From Alphaproteobacteria bacterium (GTDB lineage: Bacteria; Bacteroidota; Bacteroidia; Chitinophagales; Chitinophagaceae), in assembly GCA_030053915.1 (NCBI GenBank), contig JASGCT010000010.1:1-53742 (forward strand): a stretch of DNA of 53,742 nt, given 5' to 3'. Below the pieces are notes generated by a model. That model had not been told where the DNA came from. It was given only the letters and a program-made list of their open reading frames with translations, and did no database searches. Of this stretch, positions 18,115 through 28,254 are shown piece by piece. Numbering within the stretch: position 1 is the stretch's first letter; the number at the start of each line of letters is the position of its first letter. The translations under genes and the position numbers were made by a program.

Positions 18115-19803
18115 ATGAAAGTAAAGCTAACAAAAATGAAACTAAAATCTGAAGCCATTGCTTTTTGCATATCAGAGTCAAAAATCCAAAATAATTCACT
18201 ATTTGGTGTAACATACGGGAAAGCAGTAGGAACTTATATTGAACATAAATTTAAAGAGCAATTATCCTCTATATACCTAACTACAATAGGTTCGTCTGCT
18301 AATGGTATTGATTTATCTTCAGAAAATATTTTAACAGATATTAAAGTTACATCCATAAAACAACCTCAATCATCTTGCCCTTTTAAAGATGTTAAACAAA
18401 AAATTTATGGGCTTGGATACAATTTATTGATATTTGTTTACGATAAAATTGATGATTCAAAAACACAATCGACTAAACTCGATTTTGTAAGCTGCTCGTT
18501 TATATCAAAAGAAAGAACTGGCGATTACTCAACGACACTCCGTTTACGAGAAATGATAAAGGACAAGGCTAATGTAGAAGATATTATTGCATATCTTAGC
18601 GATAAGAATATACCCCAAAAATCAAATATTAAAAATCTAAATGGATTAGATTCAATTACAGGAAAAGGTAATTTTGATATTGCAGAATATATTACTTTAA
18701 GGCTTATTGAATCGTTCCAAAATTTAAATTGTTTCTTAGCACTATTGGTAAAGAATGCTGTTATAAAAAACATTCTTTACGACCAAAAAGTTAAAAAATT
18801 AAGAATTGGTAAAATAGAAAAATATTGTATAGATAGCAAAAAAGAATTTAATGTTTCAGTTGAAGCATCTTTTCTTTATTGTCAATTCAACTTAATGCCA
18901 AGTTTTAGTTGCACAGAATATGATTTTTATAATTTAAAAAATAAATTATGTTTTGGGTGGTTTCAAAATAAATTTGTCTCCAATTATAATGACTATAATA
19001 AAACTAAAGACTTTGATGGTATTTGTCAATTTGAATGGAGACAAGGCATAAAACATGATTGTGCTTCAATTATGGAATTAGAAAGCATAAACGACTATTT
19101 TGTAAATAATCAAGTAGATAAAATAAAAATTGAACCAGATTTGATTTATGGCTTTTTAAAAAGTTCTGACTTAAAAAATACTGTCATAAAAAAAACAAGA
19201 AAACATACAATTGTTACACAAACAAAAGTTGGACAAGACACAACATACTTAAAACATTTATACCCTAAAACCTATTCGTATTTAGAAAAAAATATTTTTA
19301 GTTTTCAGTCTAGAAAATCAAGCATTTATAAAGGGAAGCCCTTGTTTTCAATATTTGGAATTGGGGATTATGCTTTCAAACCTTTCAAAGTTGCAATTTC
19401 GGGATTGTATAAAACGTATCATTTTACACTGGTTTTGCCACAAAACTATAAACCGGTTATGTTAGATGATACTTGTTATTTTATTGGTTTTGATAACATC
19501 GAGTTTGCTGTTTTTGCAATCATTCTTTTGAATTCATCTACAACTGAAGCATTTCTGAAATCAATTACTTTTTTTGATGCTAAACGTGTTTTTACTAAGG
19601 ATTTACTAATGCGTTTAGATTTATTAAAAATTGCCAATAGCCTGCCTATGACCGAAATTGAAAAACAATTAATTTACTTAAATGAGAAATATGATATAGA
19701 AATTAACATATCACAATGGGGTAAATTTTTAAACCTTTTGATGTCAAAAATAGAAAAGCCATTGACAATTTTTGCTGAACTTGAAAATATTTGTGATGAT
19801 TAA
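18115..19803 (+). CDS. Chimeric restriction endonuclease / methyltransferase C-terminal protein
   Basis: This 562-residue protein has two parts. Residues 1-165 look like a PD-(D/E)XK type II endonuclease: GTYIEHKF (Glu43), then SSANGID (Asp66) and TDIKVTSIKQPQSSCPF (Asp75, Lys77), followed by a core strand GYNLLIFVYD. From about residue 166, the sequence switches to what I recognise as the second half of an N6-adenine DNA methyltransferase: PQKSNIKNLNGLDSITGKGN is the stretch that normally follows the NPPW motif, and then WRQGIKHDC, SRKSSIYKGKPLFSIFGIGD and MLDDTCYFIGF belong to the target recognition region. The SAM-binding motif I and the NPPW motif are absent. So this may be a deletion fusion, or an endonuclease using a borrowed recognition domain. 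It converges on a second methyltransferase gene 112 bases away. Confidence 0.7.
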   Translation: MKVKLTKMKLKSEAIAFCISESKIQNNSLFGVTYGKAVGTYIEHKFKEQLSSIYLTTIGSSANGIDLSSENILTDIKVTSIKQPQSSCPFKDVKQKIYGLGYNLLIFVYDKIDDSKTQSTKLDFVSCSFISKERTGDYSTTLRLREMIKDKANVEDIIAYLSDKNIPQKSNIKNLNGLDSITGKGNFDIAEYITLRLIESFQNLNCFLALLVKNAVIKNILYDQKVKKLRIGKIEKYCIDSKKEFNVSVEASFLYCQFNLMPSFSCTEYDFYNLKNKLCFGWFQNKFVSNYNDYNKTKDFDGICQFEWRQGIKHDCASIMELESINDYFVNNQVDKIKIEPDLIYGFLKSSDLKNTVIKKTRKHTIVTQTKVGQDTTYLKHLYPKTYSYLEKNIFSFQSRKSSIYKGKPLFSIFGIGDYAFKPFKVAISGLYKTYHFTLVLPQNYKPVMLDDTCYFIGFDNIEFAVFAIILLNSSTTEAFLKSITFFDAKRVFTKDLLMRLDLLKIANSLPMTEIEKQLIYLNEKYDIEINISQWGKFLNLLMSKIEKPLTIFAELENICDD

Positions 19804-19915
19804 AACAAGAGAATAAAATGAATAAATTATATTACTTAGTAACAATATTTACAATAAATTTAATATAATGAAATTTAAAAAATCTGTATGAGTCAATATA
19901 TAATTTGTTTTTAAA

Positions 19916-22900
19916 CTACCCAATAATTTGCTTTACCAATCCGTCAATGTCTTTCATTTCTGATTGTAAATGCTTTTTGATATCCAAACGAATTTTACCT
20001 AAGAATAACCCTTCTACTTTTTGGGTTGGATCAATTTTTTTAAGAAACTCAATTGCTTTTTGATGGGCATTTTTGCTAATGTCGGCAAGCCGATTATGTT
20101 TATCATCCTTCGGGTTAAATTGCGGAAAATAAATATCAAGGATTTTTTTATGAACCGACCTGGCACCAAATAAACCGCGCGCCTGAAAATCTTTCATCAT
20201 TAAATTCGGTGTAGCAGAATTTAATACTGCCGTTAAATAATAACATTCTTTAAGACTTTTAGTATAAAATACATAAGTAGCACTTTCTACAATAAGTTCT
20301 AAATCAATGTCTTTCCTTTTTACAAGGGTTGCATTAGCGTCCTTACCACTTGCATTATAAAGTACCAAATAAGGTGCATTTAAATTTTGATCAATTATTT
20401 TATTTTGCCAATTTAAATATTTGTCAGATGATATTTTTTTATTTTTTTCTGTACAATGAATTTTCCAAACATTTTCAAGGTCTTGAAAATATTTTGAGGC
20501 ATAACTATAGCCTTCATGTAATAAACCCAACGCTGAATATATTTTAATGGTCTTTTCATGCATCTCATTTTTCTCAATTAAAATAGGTAAAACCACTAAA
20601 TCGGGTTTATAAAGTGCAAAAGGTAAAATGTTTTTGGATAAAGCTGTTCTAAAAATAAAATTACTTTCTACCCTACCATAAAAATTTAAATTTTTCCATG
20701 GCGGTTTGGCAAAAGTTTGAATTTCTTTTGAGGTTTTTATACAAATAATCCTATCCTCCCAATCGTCTGGTTCAACTTGGTCTAATTGAATAAAATAAAA
20801 AGAACGTGGTACTATCGTAGCACCCTGTTTAAATAGATTTTTATATGGATTTTCTTTGGTTTGTAATTTTAATTTCCGTGTTGAAAAAGCCGTCGATTGT
20901 CCTTGCTGAACATAAAACCATTTTTGAGATGTTTCCGTAATTTTAGGTGCCGCCATCATATAACTACAGTTATGGCTTGGTAAATGCCCTGCAAAAATCC
21001 TTCCCGTTAATCCTGCGGCTGGTAACGATCTTTTTCCTTTATCAACTTTATCGGCAAAAAGCACACAGCTTGGTATCCTAAATAAGGGCGATACATCGGC
21101 TAAATCCCAAATCTGCGTTAATTTAAATCCTTTCGCTTTGCCCGATCGGGTATTGTTATGATGGTCGGCATTAAAAAAACTTCTAGGTAACACAAAACTC
21201 AGTTTTCCAGTATCTTTTAAAAAATAACTACTACAATAACTTAAAAAAATAGCCGCAATTTCTAAATGTGGGAAATTTGCCACTTTATCAGGTTTCAAAT
21301 CGTAATGTTCTGCAAGCCCATTTAACTGGTTTTGATATTCAATATTCTTTATAGAACTAAAAGTAAACCACGGTGGATTGCCAACAATATAATCAAATTT
21401 TTTATGAAAGAAATAGGGCATATACAAGTTTTGGATAATAAATTTCCAAATCCCATTTCTACCTCTTTCTTTAACATGTTTTAGCGATTCATAAACTTTG
21501 TAAAAACTATCTATGATTTGAGAATTAAATCCATTTTTGAGATAACGTTTTTTTAAATTTCTTTCAAATATATCTTTAGGTACTTTTGTACCATGCATAG
21601 TTTGCTCGGCTAAATCCTCACAGAGTTCTAAAGATTCATCGAATAAATGTTCATCATCAAAAATTTGGGTATTTAAAATAAGGGCTTCTTTGTCGATTAA
21701 CATCGTAAACTCATCACCAAAAAGATTGTTAATGCCCTCGGGTGCCAGCAAGGTATTGGCTAAAATAATATTTAAATGAATGGGTTTTTTATACTTGCTA
21801 ATATCAGGTCCTAAAGCTAACAAAATATTGGTTTTAGTAATTTGAACACTTAAAGGATGAATATCAATCCCATAAATACAATTATTAATCTCTTGAACAC
21901 TCAAATGTTTATTCATTTTTTTAAGGCGATGAATAGCCGCTAATAAAAACGAGCCGCTACCACAAGCCGGGTCTAAAATTTTATCTGTACCCAAAAAATC
22001 AAATTCATTAACAATTTTTTCGCAAAGCCAATCAGGGGTATAATATTCGCCAAGTGCCTGCCGCGTATCTAAATCGATGAGTTCTTGATAAACGCCTTTT
22101 AAAATATCTTCTTCAACCTTATTAAATTCATAAGCTGAAATCTCTTGGGCTATGAGTCTAAAAATCTTTTTCAAACTTATAAAATTACGTTCTAAGATCA
22201 CCCAATGAAAAAAGTCATTATTAACAAAATTCTGAATATGATATTGATGAAAAATACGTCCACTTAAAATACCTCGAAGTTCATCGTCATTAATAAAATC
22301 TTTATTGCTAACAACGCTATAAGCCAACATTTTAGAAAAAACACTTAAATACGTATGAATCAAAAAATGATGTTCTGTAGCCTCAAAACTGCCATAAGCT
22401 ATCGATAAAAACTTTTTCCATTGCTCAAAAGAAACTTGGATGTCCCCATACTTTTTAATATCTGCAAAAATAGAACTAAACTCAAGAATAGATTCAATAA
22501 AAACATTACTTTTACTGCCAAAAGACTCTTCGATTCTTTTTAAGGTAGCGTGTTGTTTTTGCTCTTTAAATAAGAACCGGTCAATCCAAAAATAAAAATC
22601 TTCGGTATTATGTTCATCTAACACAAAAGAGGCACTCTCAAGTTCGTTAAGTATTAATTCGTTTTCTTTAAGAGTGCTTAAAATACTAATCTGACTTAAA
22701 TCTGGGGCATAAATTTTCCAATGAATAAAATCAGATATGATTAAGGTAAAATTATAACCTTCACCCGTATTGAAAAGTCCCAATAAATAACCAGCCATTT
22801 GTTCTTTAGCATGTTTCAAGGAGGTTTTTAGGTCATTTTCAAATTCAATAATTATTTTATTGTAAAGCGTATCCGCACTGCCTTTATGCACTTTATCCTT

Positions 22901-23089
22901 TCGTGGTATATTTAAAATAGTTGCTTCGGCACCACTTGAAATTTTATCGATAATCGCTTCAACCTCTTGATGACCTACATATAATCTATTTAATAAATCT
23001 TTGAAGGCTTCTTTTTTAGTGAGTTCCTTATGAGCCGCTCTGACTTTATTTAAATAATTTAGGATTACTTCAGTTTTAAGACTATCCAT
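19916..23089 (-). CDS. Eco57I-type N6-adenine DNA methyltransferase (possible type IIG R-M protein)
   Basis: This 1057-residue protein methylates adenine in DNA. The core is intact: LGEYYTP (346-352), SAM-binding DPACGSGSF (373-381) and the catalytic NPPWF (571-575). The last 350 residues should hold target recognition. The N-terminal 130 residues resemble the nuclease-like region of type IIG enzymes (GSADTLYNKIIIEFENDL followed by an amphipathic helix), but the expected E-x-K is E-F-E, so cleavage activity is uncertain. It starts 173 bases before the susD stop and converges with the endonuclease-like gene. I would expect a complete, active methyltransferase with its own recognition domain. 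Confidence 0.85.
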   Translation of the reverse strand: MDSLKTEVILNYLNKVRAAHKELTKKEAFKDLLNRLYVGHQEVEAIIDKISSGAEATILNIPRKDKVHKGSADTLYNKIIIEFENDLKTSLKHAKEQMAGYLLGLFNTGEGYNFTLIISDFIHWKIYAPDLSQISILSTLKENELILNELESASFVLDEHNTEDFYFWIDRFLFKEQKQHATLKRIEESFGSKSNVFIESILEFSSIFADIKKYGDIQVSFEQWKKFLSIAYGSFEATEHHFLIHTYLSVFSKMLAYSVVSNKDFINDDELRGILSGRIFHQYHIQNFVNNDFFHWVILERNFISLKKIFRLIAQEISAYEFNKVEEDILKGVYQELIDLDTRQALGEYYTPDWLCEKIVNEFDFLGTDKILDPACGSGSFLLAAIHRLKKMNKHLSVQEINNCIYGIDIHPLSVQITKTNILLALGPDISKYKKPIHLNIILANTLLAPEGINNLFGDEFTMLIDKEALILNTQIFDDEHLFDESLELCEDLAEQTMHGTKVPKDIFERNLKKRYLKNGFNSQIIDSFYKVYESLKHVKERGRNGIWKFIIQNLYMPYFFHKKFDYIVGNPPWFTFSSIKNIEYQNQLNGLAEHYDLKPDKVANFPHLEIAAIFLSYCSSYFLKDTGKLSFVLPRSFFNADHHNNTRSGKAKGFKLTQIWDLADVSPLFRIPSCVLFADKVDKGKRSLPAAGLTGRIFAGHLPSHNCSYMMAAPKITETSQKWFYVQQGQSTAFSTRKLKLQTKENPYKNLFKQGATIVPRSFYFIQLDQVEPDDWEDRIICIKTSKEIQTFAKPPWKNLNFYGRVESNFIFRTALSKNILPFALYKPDLVVLPILIEKNEMHEKTIKIYSALGLLHEGYSYASKYFQDLENVWKIHCTEKNKKISSDKYLNWQNKIIDQNLNAPYLVLYNASGKDANATLVKRKDIDLELIVESATYVFYTKSLKECYYLTAVLNSATPNLMMKDFQARGLFGARSVHKKILDIYFPQFNPKDDKHNRLADISKNAHQKAIEFLKKIDPTQKVEGLFLGKIRLDIKKHLQSEMKDIDGLVKQIIG

Positions 23090-23130
23090 GTTGTTACAAA
23101 TATTTTAAAAGCGAAGATACAATAAATTTT

Positions 23131-23178
23131 TATAAAAAAACACCTTAACCATAAAAATTAAATGTTATAGTTAAGGTG
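23131..23178 (-). terminator. Rho-independent terminator downstream of susD
   Basis: CACCTTAACCATA (23140-23152) pairs with TATAGTTAAGGTG (23165-23177), a 13-base stem with one mismatch around a 12-base loop. On the minus strand it is followed by seven T residues. It lies about 85 bases after the susD stop, so it should end the susCD transcript before the methyltransferase gene. Confidence 0.8.
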
Positions 23179-23261
23179 CTTTTATAGCTATTTTTGATTC
23201 CTATCAATAGGCATTTAAAGAAAAAGGTTGTACTTAATGAACATGTTACAATTAACAAATA

Positions 23262-25025
23262 TTAATAACCAGTATTTTGTTTTAAAAGAAACACACCAGT
23301 TGGGTCAAGACTTTGGTCTATTTGCGACAATGGAATGGCAAAATAATTGTGCGTTGGTTTTACCACAATGGTGCCAGCAACACATTGTATTTTAGAGCCT
23401 TCGTAATTCACGTAATTTTGTAAAGTAGTTTGAAAAGTATTCCAACGAACCAAATCAAAAAATCGATGTCCTTCCATAGCTAATTCTAATTTTCTTTCAA
23501 ATCGTACGACGTCTCTTGCTAAATCTTGGTTGGTAAAATTAGCATCGCTATATAAACCAATTTTATAATTAGCCGCATTTGTTCCATCGTCTTTTTTAAC
23601 AAATCCGTTTGGATTAGACGCCCTAGCCCTTACCCTATTCACATAATCTTTAGCTTTGGTTAAACTACCAACCTCAACTTCGCATTCAGCCGCCCATAAT
23701 AACACATCGGCAAAACGTATAATATTGTAGTTAATAGCCGAGGTTTGTTCTGATCCCCATGTGGCTGTAGCCGTTCCCGAACCACTGCCTTTTTGTGATT
23801 TTCTAAAAATATTTTTAATAGAGGAGTATGGTCCACCATAAGGTTGGTCGCGAATCCACGATTTACCCGCATCAATACCCCAATCTAAAAAAGGAATACC
23901 CCTTCTACCTATCGTCCAATCGATTCTTGGGTCAAGTGCATTTGTGTCAATTGTATAAGCGTCATCACTTTCAATACCCAAATCTGTTTTGAGTTCTCTA
24001 ATGGCATTATAGCCTGTAGTAGGGTCATTACTGAAGGCAATGGGTAAGCCTTGTGCGTTTACTTGATATGAATTTCCTAAATCAAGGGAGGGTTGAAAGA
24101 AACCACAACAACCTACAGGTCCTGTACCATAAGGAAAATTTAGCTGATTACCATAATTACCATTTTCGTTACCAGGCGACCCATCGTTAACCGAGTATTG
24201 AATTTGAAAAACGGCTTCTTTACCATTAGAAGTTTCAAAATTAAAATTGTCGTAAAAGTTTTCAAATAAATCATATTTTACACCAGCGGAATTTGTACCA
24301 TTCGCAATCACATTATCTAAAATAGGTTTGGCACCAGCAAAATCTTTTCTAAAGATTTTTATTTTAGCTAAATAAGCAGCGGCCGCCCATTTATTGGCTC
24401 TACCAATATTGGGTTGGGTATTGGGTAAATTATCGAAAGCAAATTGCATATCTGCTTCAATTTTAGGCCAAACATCAGTTGTATTGCTTAAAATTTTAGC
24501 AGTATTATTTTCATCCACATAAGGAATATTATTCCATATTTTTTTGGCTTCAAAATGATAATGGCCGCGTAAGAATAAAAGTTCGGCTTTATAGATTGTA
24601 GCCTCTGCAGCAGCAATCGAAGTAGCTTTGGCAAGAACTTTTAAGGCTTTATTGCATCTTGAAATCGATTCGTATAATACCAGCCATTTATCGTTAGGAT
24701 AGGCGTTGTTCGACAGTGCATTAAAACGCATCAGGGGTTGAATATCGGGTTGGTCGCCATCGGCACTCCCTTTATTGGCTTCGCCACCTACTATACTGCC
24801 ATAAACCCAATTATCACCCGAAGATGCCCATTGATTTCCACCAGCACCCACACCGTCTAATAACGAATAAGCACCTACTAACAAGCCTTCTACGCCCTTT
24901 TTATCTGTAAGAATTTCTTCATCTAAAACTGCTGAAGGACTTGTCTGTAAAAAACTTTTGTCACAAGCCGCTACAATAATGATTGCTAAAACAATAAAAA
25001 GAACTGAATATATATATTTTTTCAT
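23262..25025 (-). CDS. SusD/RagB family nutrient-binding outer membrane lipoprotein
   Basis: This 587-residue lipoprotein (lipobox IVAAC, Cys21) has the SusD fold: an alpha-helical N-terminal half with TPR-like repeats, including FLRGHYHFEAKKIWNNIPYV, and the family-typical end with RDVVRFERKLELAMEGHRFF and DLVRWNTF. It sits on the outer face and caps the SusC barrel, binding substrate before import. It follows susC by 10 bases in one operon closed by the terminator near 23150. No glycoside hydrolase or regulator is next to it, so the substrate cannot be named. Confidence 0.95.
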   Translation of the reverse strand: MKKYIYSVLFIVLAIIIVAACDKSFLQTSPSAVLDEEILTDKKGVEGLLVGAYSLLDGVGAGGNQWASSGDNWVYGSIVGGEANKGSADGDQPDIQPLMRFNALSNNAYPNDKWLVLYESISRCNKALKVLAKATSIAAAEATIYKAELLFLRGHYHFEAKKIWNNIPYVDENNTAKILSNTTDVWPKIEADMQFAFDNLPNTQPNIGRANKWAAAAYLAKIKIFRKDFAGAKPILDNVIANGTNSAGVKYDLFENFYDNFNFETSNGKEAVFQIQYSVNDGSPGNENGNYGNQLNFPYGTGPVGCCGFFQPSLDLGNSYQVNAQGLPIAFSNDPTTGYNAIRELKTDLGIESDDAYTIDTNALDPRIDWTIGRRGIPFLDWGIDAGKSWIRDQPYGGPYSSIKNIFRKSQKGSGSGTATATWGSEQTSAINYNIIRFADVLLWAAECEVEVGSLTKAKDYVNRVRARASNPNGFVKKDDGTNAANYKIGLYSDANFTNQDLARDVVRFERKLELAMEGHRFFDLVRWNTFQTTLQNYVNYEGSKIQCVAGTIVVKPTHNYFAIPLSQIDQSLDPTGVFLLKQNTGY

Positions 25026-25035
25026 ATTAATAAAA

Positions 25036-28000
25036 TTAAAAATTAAGAGTTAAACCAACATTATAAAATTTTGAGACGGGATAGTTACCGTAGTCAATAC
25101 CAAAAGCTGTGGTACTGCCATTTTGGCTTTGAAATTCTGGGTCTAAACCACGATATTTGGTAATAGTAAACAAATTAGTGGCTTGTATATAAAAGCGAAG
25201 TTTTTCGATGCCAGCTTTTTTAAGTTGTTTACTAGGAATTGTATAACCTAAAATAAAATTTTTGAGTCTAAAAAATGAACCATCTTCAACTAAAGACGAA
25301 TTAAAGACATTTGAATTGCTAAAATTTCCGGATGTTTCTACAATCGGTAAGCGGGCATTTGGATTGGAGGGAGACCATGAATTATAGAGCGCATCTTTCG
25401 ACTTTGCACCAACAAAAGTAGCATAAAAATCACGCCACCAAGCTTCGTAGTTTATGACATCCCTACCCTGTACGCCATAAAAGAATAATGTTAAATCGAA
25501 GTTTCTGTAACCTAAATTAATATTAATACCATACGTAAATTGCGGGTTGGGGTTGCCAATAAAGGTTCTATCGGCTTGATCAACCTTACCATCAGGGGCG
25601 CCCGTTAGATTACCATTTGTATCATAACCATTGACATCGGCATAACGATATCTACCAATGCCTTTATCTACTTGATTATATTTGGCTGTATCGGCGGAAT
25701 TTTGAAAAAATCCTACCACTTGATAACCATAAAACGATGAGATAGGATTTCCTACCTGATTCCTCACAAAGTTTCCATTTCGCCATGCGCCTGCATCAAA
25801 ATAGGATACATTGTTAGAAAGGTAATTAATTTCATTGCGATAACTTGTAATATTTGTAGTAATAGAATAGGTAAATTTAGACTGTGTTTCACCACGATAC
25901 GTTATAGATACATCCAGCCCTTTGTTGGTCATAGCACCAATATTAATATAAGGTGCTGTAACATTTCCTTGTGTTACATTATTAAGTGGTGCTTGATACA
26001 GTAAATCGGTAATTTTGTTTTGATAGAGGTCGATAGATATGCTCAATTTGTTTTGAAAAAAGCTGGCATCAACCCCAATATTGGTAGAGGTATTTACTTC
26101 CCATTTACCATTAGGGTTACCAAGCTGGTTATTATAAAAGCCTGGAATGACTGAATTTTTAGTACCATTCCAATCGTAACTAGAATTGGCTAAACTTGAC
26201 AAATACGTATTATATGGGTTTAAGGCTGGTATATATTGATTACCTACTTGTCCCCAACCAAGACGTAATTTTAACTGATTTATCCAATTCACTTGATTCA
26301 AAAATTTTTCGTTGTTTAAAGCCCAGCCCACGGAAAAAGAAGGGAATACCGCAAATTGATTGGCTTGACTGAATACATTAGACCCATCACGTCTTAAATT
26401 TCCATCAAAATAATATCTTGAATCGTAATTATAAGAGACTTTACCAAAAACCGAAAAAAGTCTTCCAATTTGAGACGGTGCACCCGACACTGCATTAGGT
26501 GGGTTTCCTGTATTGATTGACCTATAAGCAGGGTCGTTTACATAATAATTTACTCTGGAACCTTCTAAATTTCTGCCTGAGGTTTCTATTGCTTCAGTAC
26601 CAATTAAGGCCAAAAAATTATGTTTCTCTTTGAAAATTTTCTTAAAAGCTAAGGTATTCGTCCAAGTCCATTGTTTATTACTATAATAGCCTTCTACAAA
26701 ACTGGTTGAGGGCGTGTTTTCGGCATTTTCAAAAGTTTGATATTGATACCTATAATAATTACCAAAATTAAATTCACCACCAAAACTGGTTCTAAAGGTT
26801 AACGATTTTAAAATGTCGGCTTCTAAATAAGCATTACCAATGATACGATAATTTTTATTACTATTATCTTTAGCCCACGTTAGGTCGGCTACAGGATTTG
26901 AGGTTGATCCTAAATCTTGACCTCTTGTACCAGCAAAATTGCCACCAATATCATAAACAGGGATGATTGTTTTTTGACGATTGGCTATGTTTATTGGATT
27001 CCCTTCTTGTTGGTTATTAATTCCTGTATTTCTTGAATACGACAAGGATACATTTTCACCAATTCTTACAACTTTTTTAATAATATATTCCGTATTTATT
27101 CTAGCTTGATATCTTTCGTAATTGGTGTGTATCACAATACCTTGTTGATTAAAATAATTAAGTCCAAAATAGGCTTTACCATTGGGACCTCCCGTGCTTA
27201 TGCTGATATTATGATTTTGTTGTGGTGCGTTATTAAGAATTTCGTTATACCAGTTGGTACCTGTTTTATTGGCATTAATAATAAAATAATCGGGATAGTT
27301 GTATAATGCTGGATTGGCATAAGGACTTGAAAAAGAAATACCACTAACACCGCCACCGCCTGACGAAAATAAAACATCGGGTATAATAGGCGTTGTACCA
27401 CTACCATATTGGGCACTTGAGGGGTCAACGCCAGAATTTTTAAAAGCCAACCATGTTAAATCTGCATCCTCCTGAGGATTTAAAAATTCGATGCCTTTAC
27501 CAGCTGTTTGAATTCCCCAATACGCATCATAACTTAATTTTAATCCACCTGTGCCTCTTTTGGTTGTTATTAAAACCACCCCATTACTTGCTCGAGAACC
27601 ATACTGAGCTGCCGAGGCTGCATCTTTTAGAACTTGTATATTCAAAATGTCGTTTTGGTTGATATCGCTTAAACTACTGGTAGGCACCCCATCGATAACA
27701 TATAAAGGCGAATTGTTTAAACTTAAAGATTGAATACCACGAATGAGCACTGTGGGTTGCGAACCTGGTGCACCACTAGAAGATACGGTAACCCCTGCGG
27801 CTAAACCTTGTAAACCTGAAGCTACACTAGAATTGGTTTGATTATTGAGTTCTGATACCTTTACCACTGTTACGGCGCCTGTAATGTCCTGCTTCTTTTG
27901 TGAGGTATAACCTGTAACAATTACGTCTTGTAAGGTTGAATTTGCATTTTCTAAGGTTACAGTAACATTGGCCGATTTATTATCAATTTTTATTGACTTG

Positions 28001-28254
28001 GTTAGATGACTAATATGCGAAATTTTTAGATTTAACACCCCTGTTACATTCAAGGTAAATAAACCATTAGAATCTGTTTGTCCGTTCAATGTAGAATTTC
28101 CAGCAACTTCAATATTGGCATCCTGCACCGGCATTTTATCGTCTCCTATCACTTTAATTTTTACCTGAGTGCCTTGTGAAAACGATTGCAAGGATTGACC
28201 CATTAAAAATAAAAAAGTCAGGGTAATTATAAAAAAATTTTTTACATGCTTCAT
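25036..28254 (-). CDS. SusC/RagA family TonB-linked outer membrane transporter
   Basis: This 1072-residue protein has a signal peptide ending SLQSFSQ, a carboxypeptidase-regulatory-like Ig domain (about 30-105), a TonB-box/plug region starting LQDVIVTGYTSQKKQDITGA and continuing LIRGIQSLSLNNSPLYVIDG, then a long 22-strand-type barrel rich in aromatic residues and ending NVGLTLNF with a terminal Phe. It imports a substrate delivered by SusD using TonB energy. Full length for the family, with no sigma/anti-sigma (FecR) gene upstream. Confidence 0.95.
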   Translation of the reverse strand: MKHVKNFFIITLTFLFLMGQSLQSFSQGTQVKIKVIGDDKMPVQDANIEVAGNSTLNGQTDSNGLFTLNVTGVLNLKISHISHLTKSIKIDNKSANVTVTLENANSTLQDVIVTGYTSQKKQDITGAVTVVKVSELNNQTNSSVASGLQGLAAGVTVSSSGAPGSQPTVLIRGIQSLSLNNSPLYVIDGVPTSSLSDINQNDILNIQVLKDAASAAQYGSRASNGVVLITTKRGTGGLKLSYDAYWGIQTAGKGIEFLNPQEDADLTWLAFKNSGVDPSSAQYGSGTTPIIPDVLFSSGGGGVSGISFSSPYANPALYNYPDYFIINANKTGTNWYNEILNNAPQQNHNISISTGGPNGKAYFGLNYFNQQGIVIHTNYERYQARINTEYIIKKVVRIGENVSLSYSRNTGINNQQEGNPINIANRQKTIIPVYDIGGNFAGTRGQDLGSTSNPVADLTWAKDNSNKNYRIIGNAYLEADILKSLTFRTSFGGEFNFGNYYRYQYQTFENAENTPSTSFVEGYYSNKQWTWTNTLAFKKIFKEKHNFLALIGTEAIETSGRNLEGSRVNYYVNDPAYRSINTGNPPNAVSGAPSQIGRLFSVFGKVSYNYDSRYYFDGNLRRDGSNVFSQANQFAVFPSFSVGWALNNEKFLNQVNWINQLKLRLGWGQVGNQYIPALNPYNTYLSSLANSSYDWNGTKNSVIPGFYNNQLGNPNGKWEVNTSTNIGVDASFFQNKLSISIDLYQNKITDLLYQAPLNNVTQGNVTAPYINIGAMTNKGLDVSITYRGETQSKFTYSITTNITSYRNEINYLSNNVSYFDAGAWRNGNFVRNQVGNPISSFYGYQVVGFFQNSADTAKYNQVDKGIGRYRYADVNGYDTNGNLTGAPDGKVDQADRTFIGNPNPQFTYGININLGYRNFDLTLFFYGVQGRDVINYEAWWRDFYATFVGAKSKDALYNSWSPSNPNARLPIVETSGNFSNSNVFNSSLVEDGSFFRLKNFILGYTIPSKQLKKAGIEKLRFYIQATNLFTITKYRGLDPEFQSQNGSTTAFGIDYGNYPVSKFYNVGLTLNF

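Noticed and set aside
18000..23200. Phage, IS or integrase associated with the restriction-modification genes
   Set aside because: No transposase, integrase or clear terminal repeats were seen at the borders.
27106..27662. Short frames inside susC on both strands
   Set aside because: Shadows of a full-length SusC frame with conserved plug motifs.
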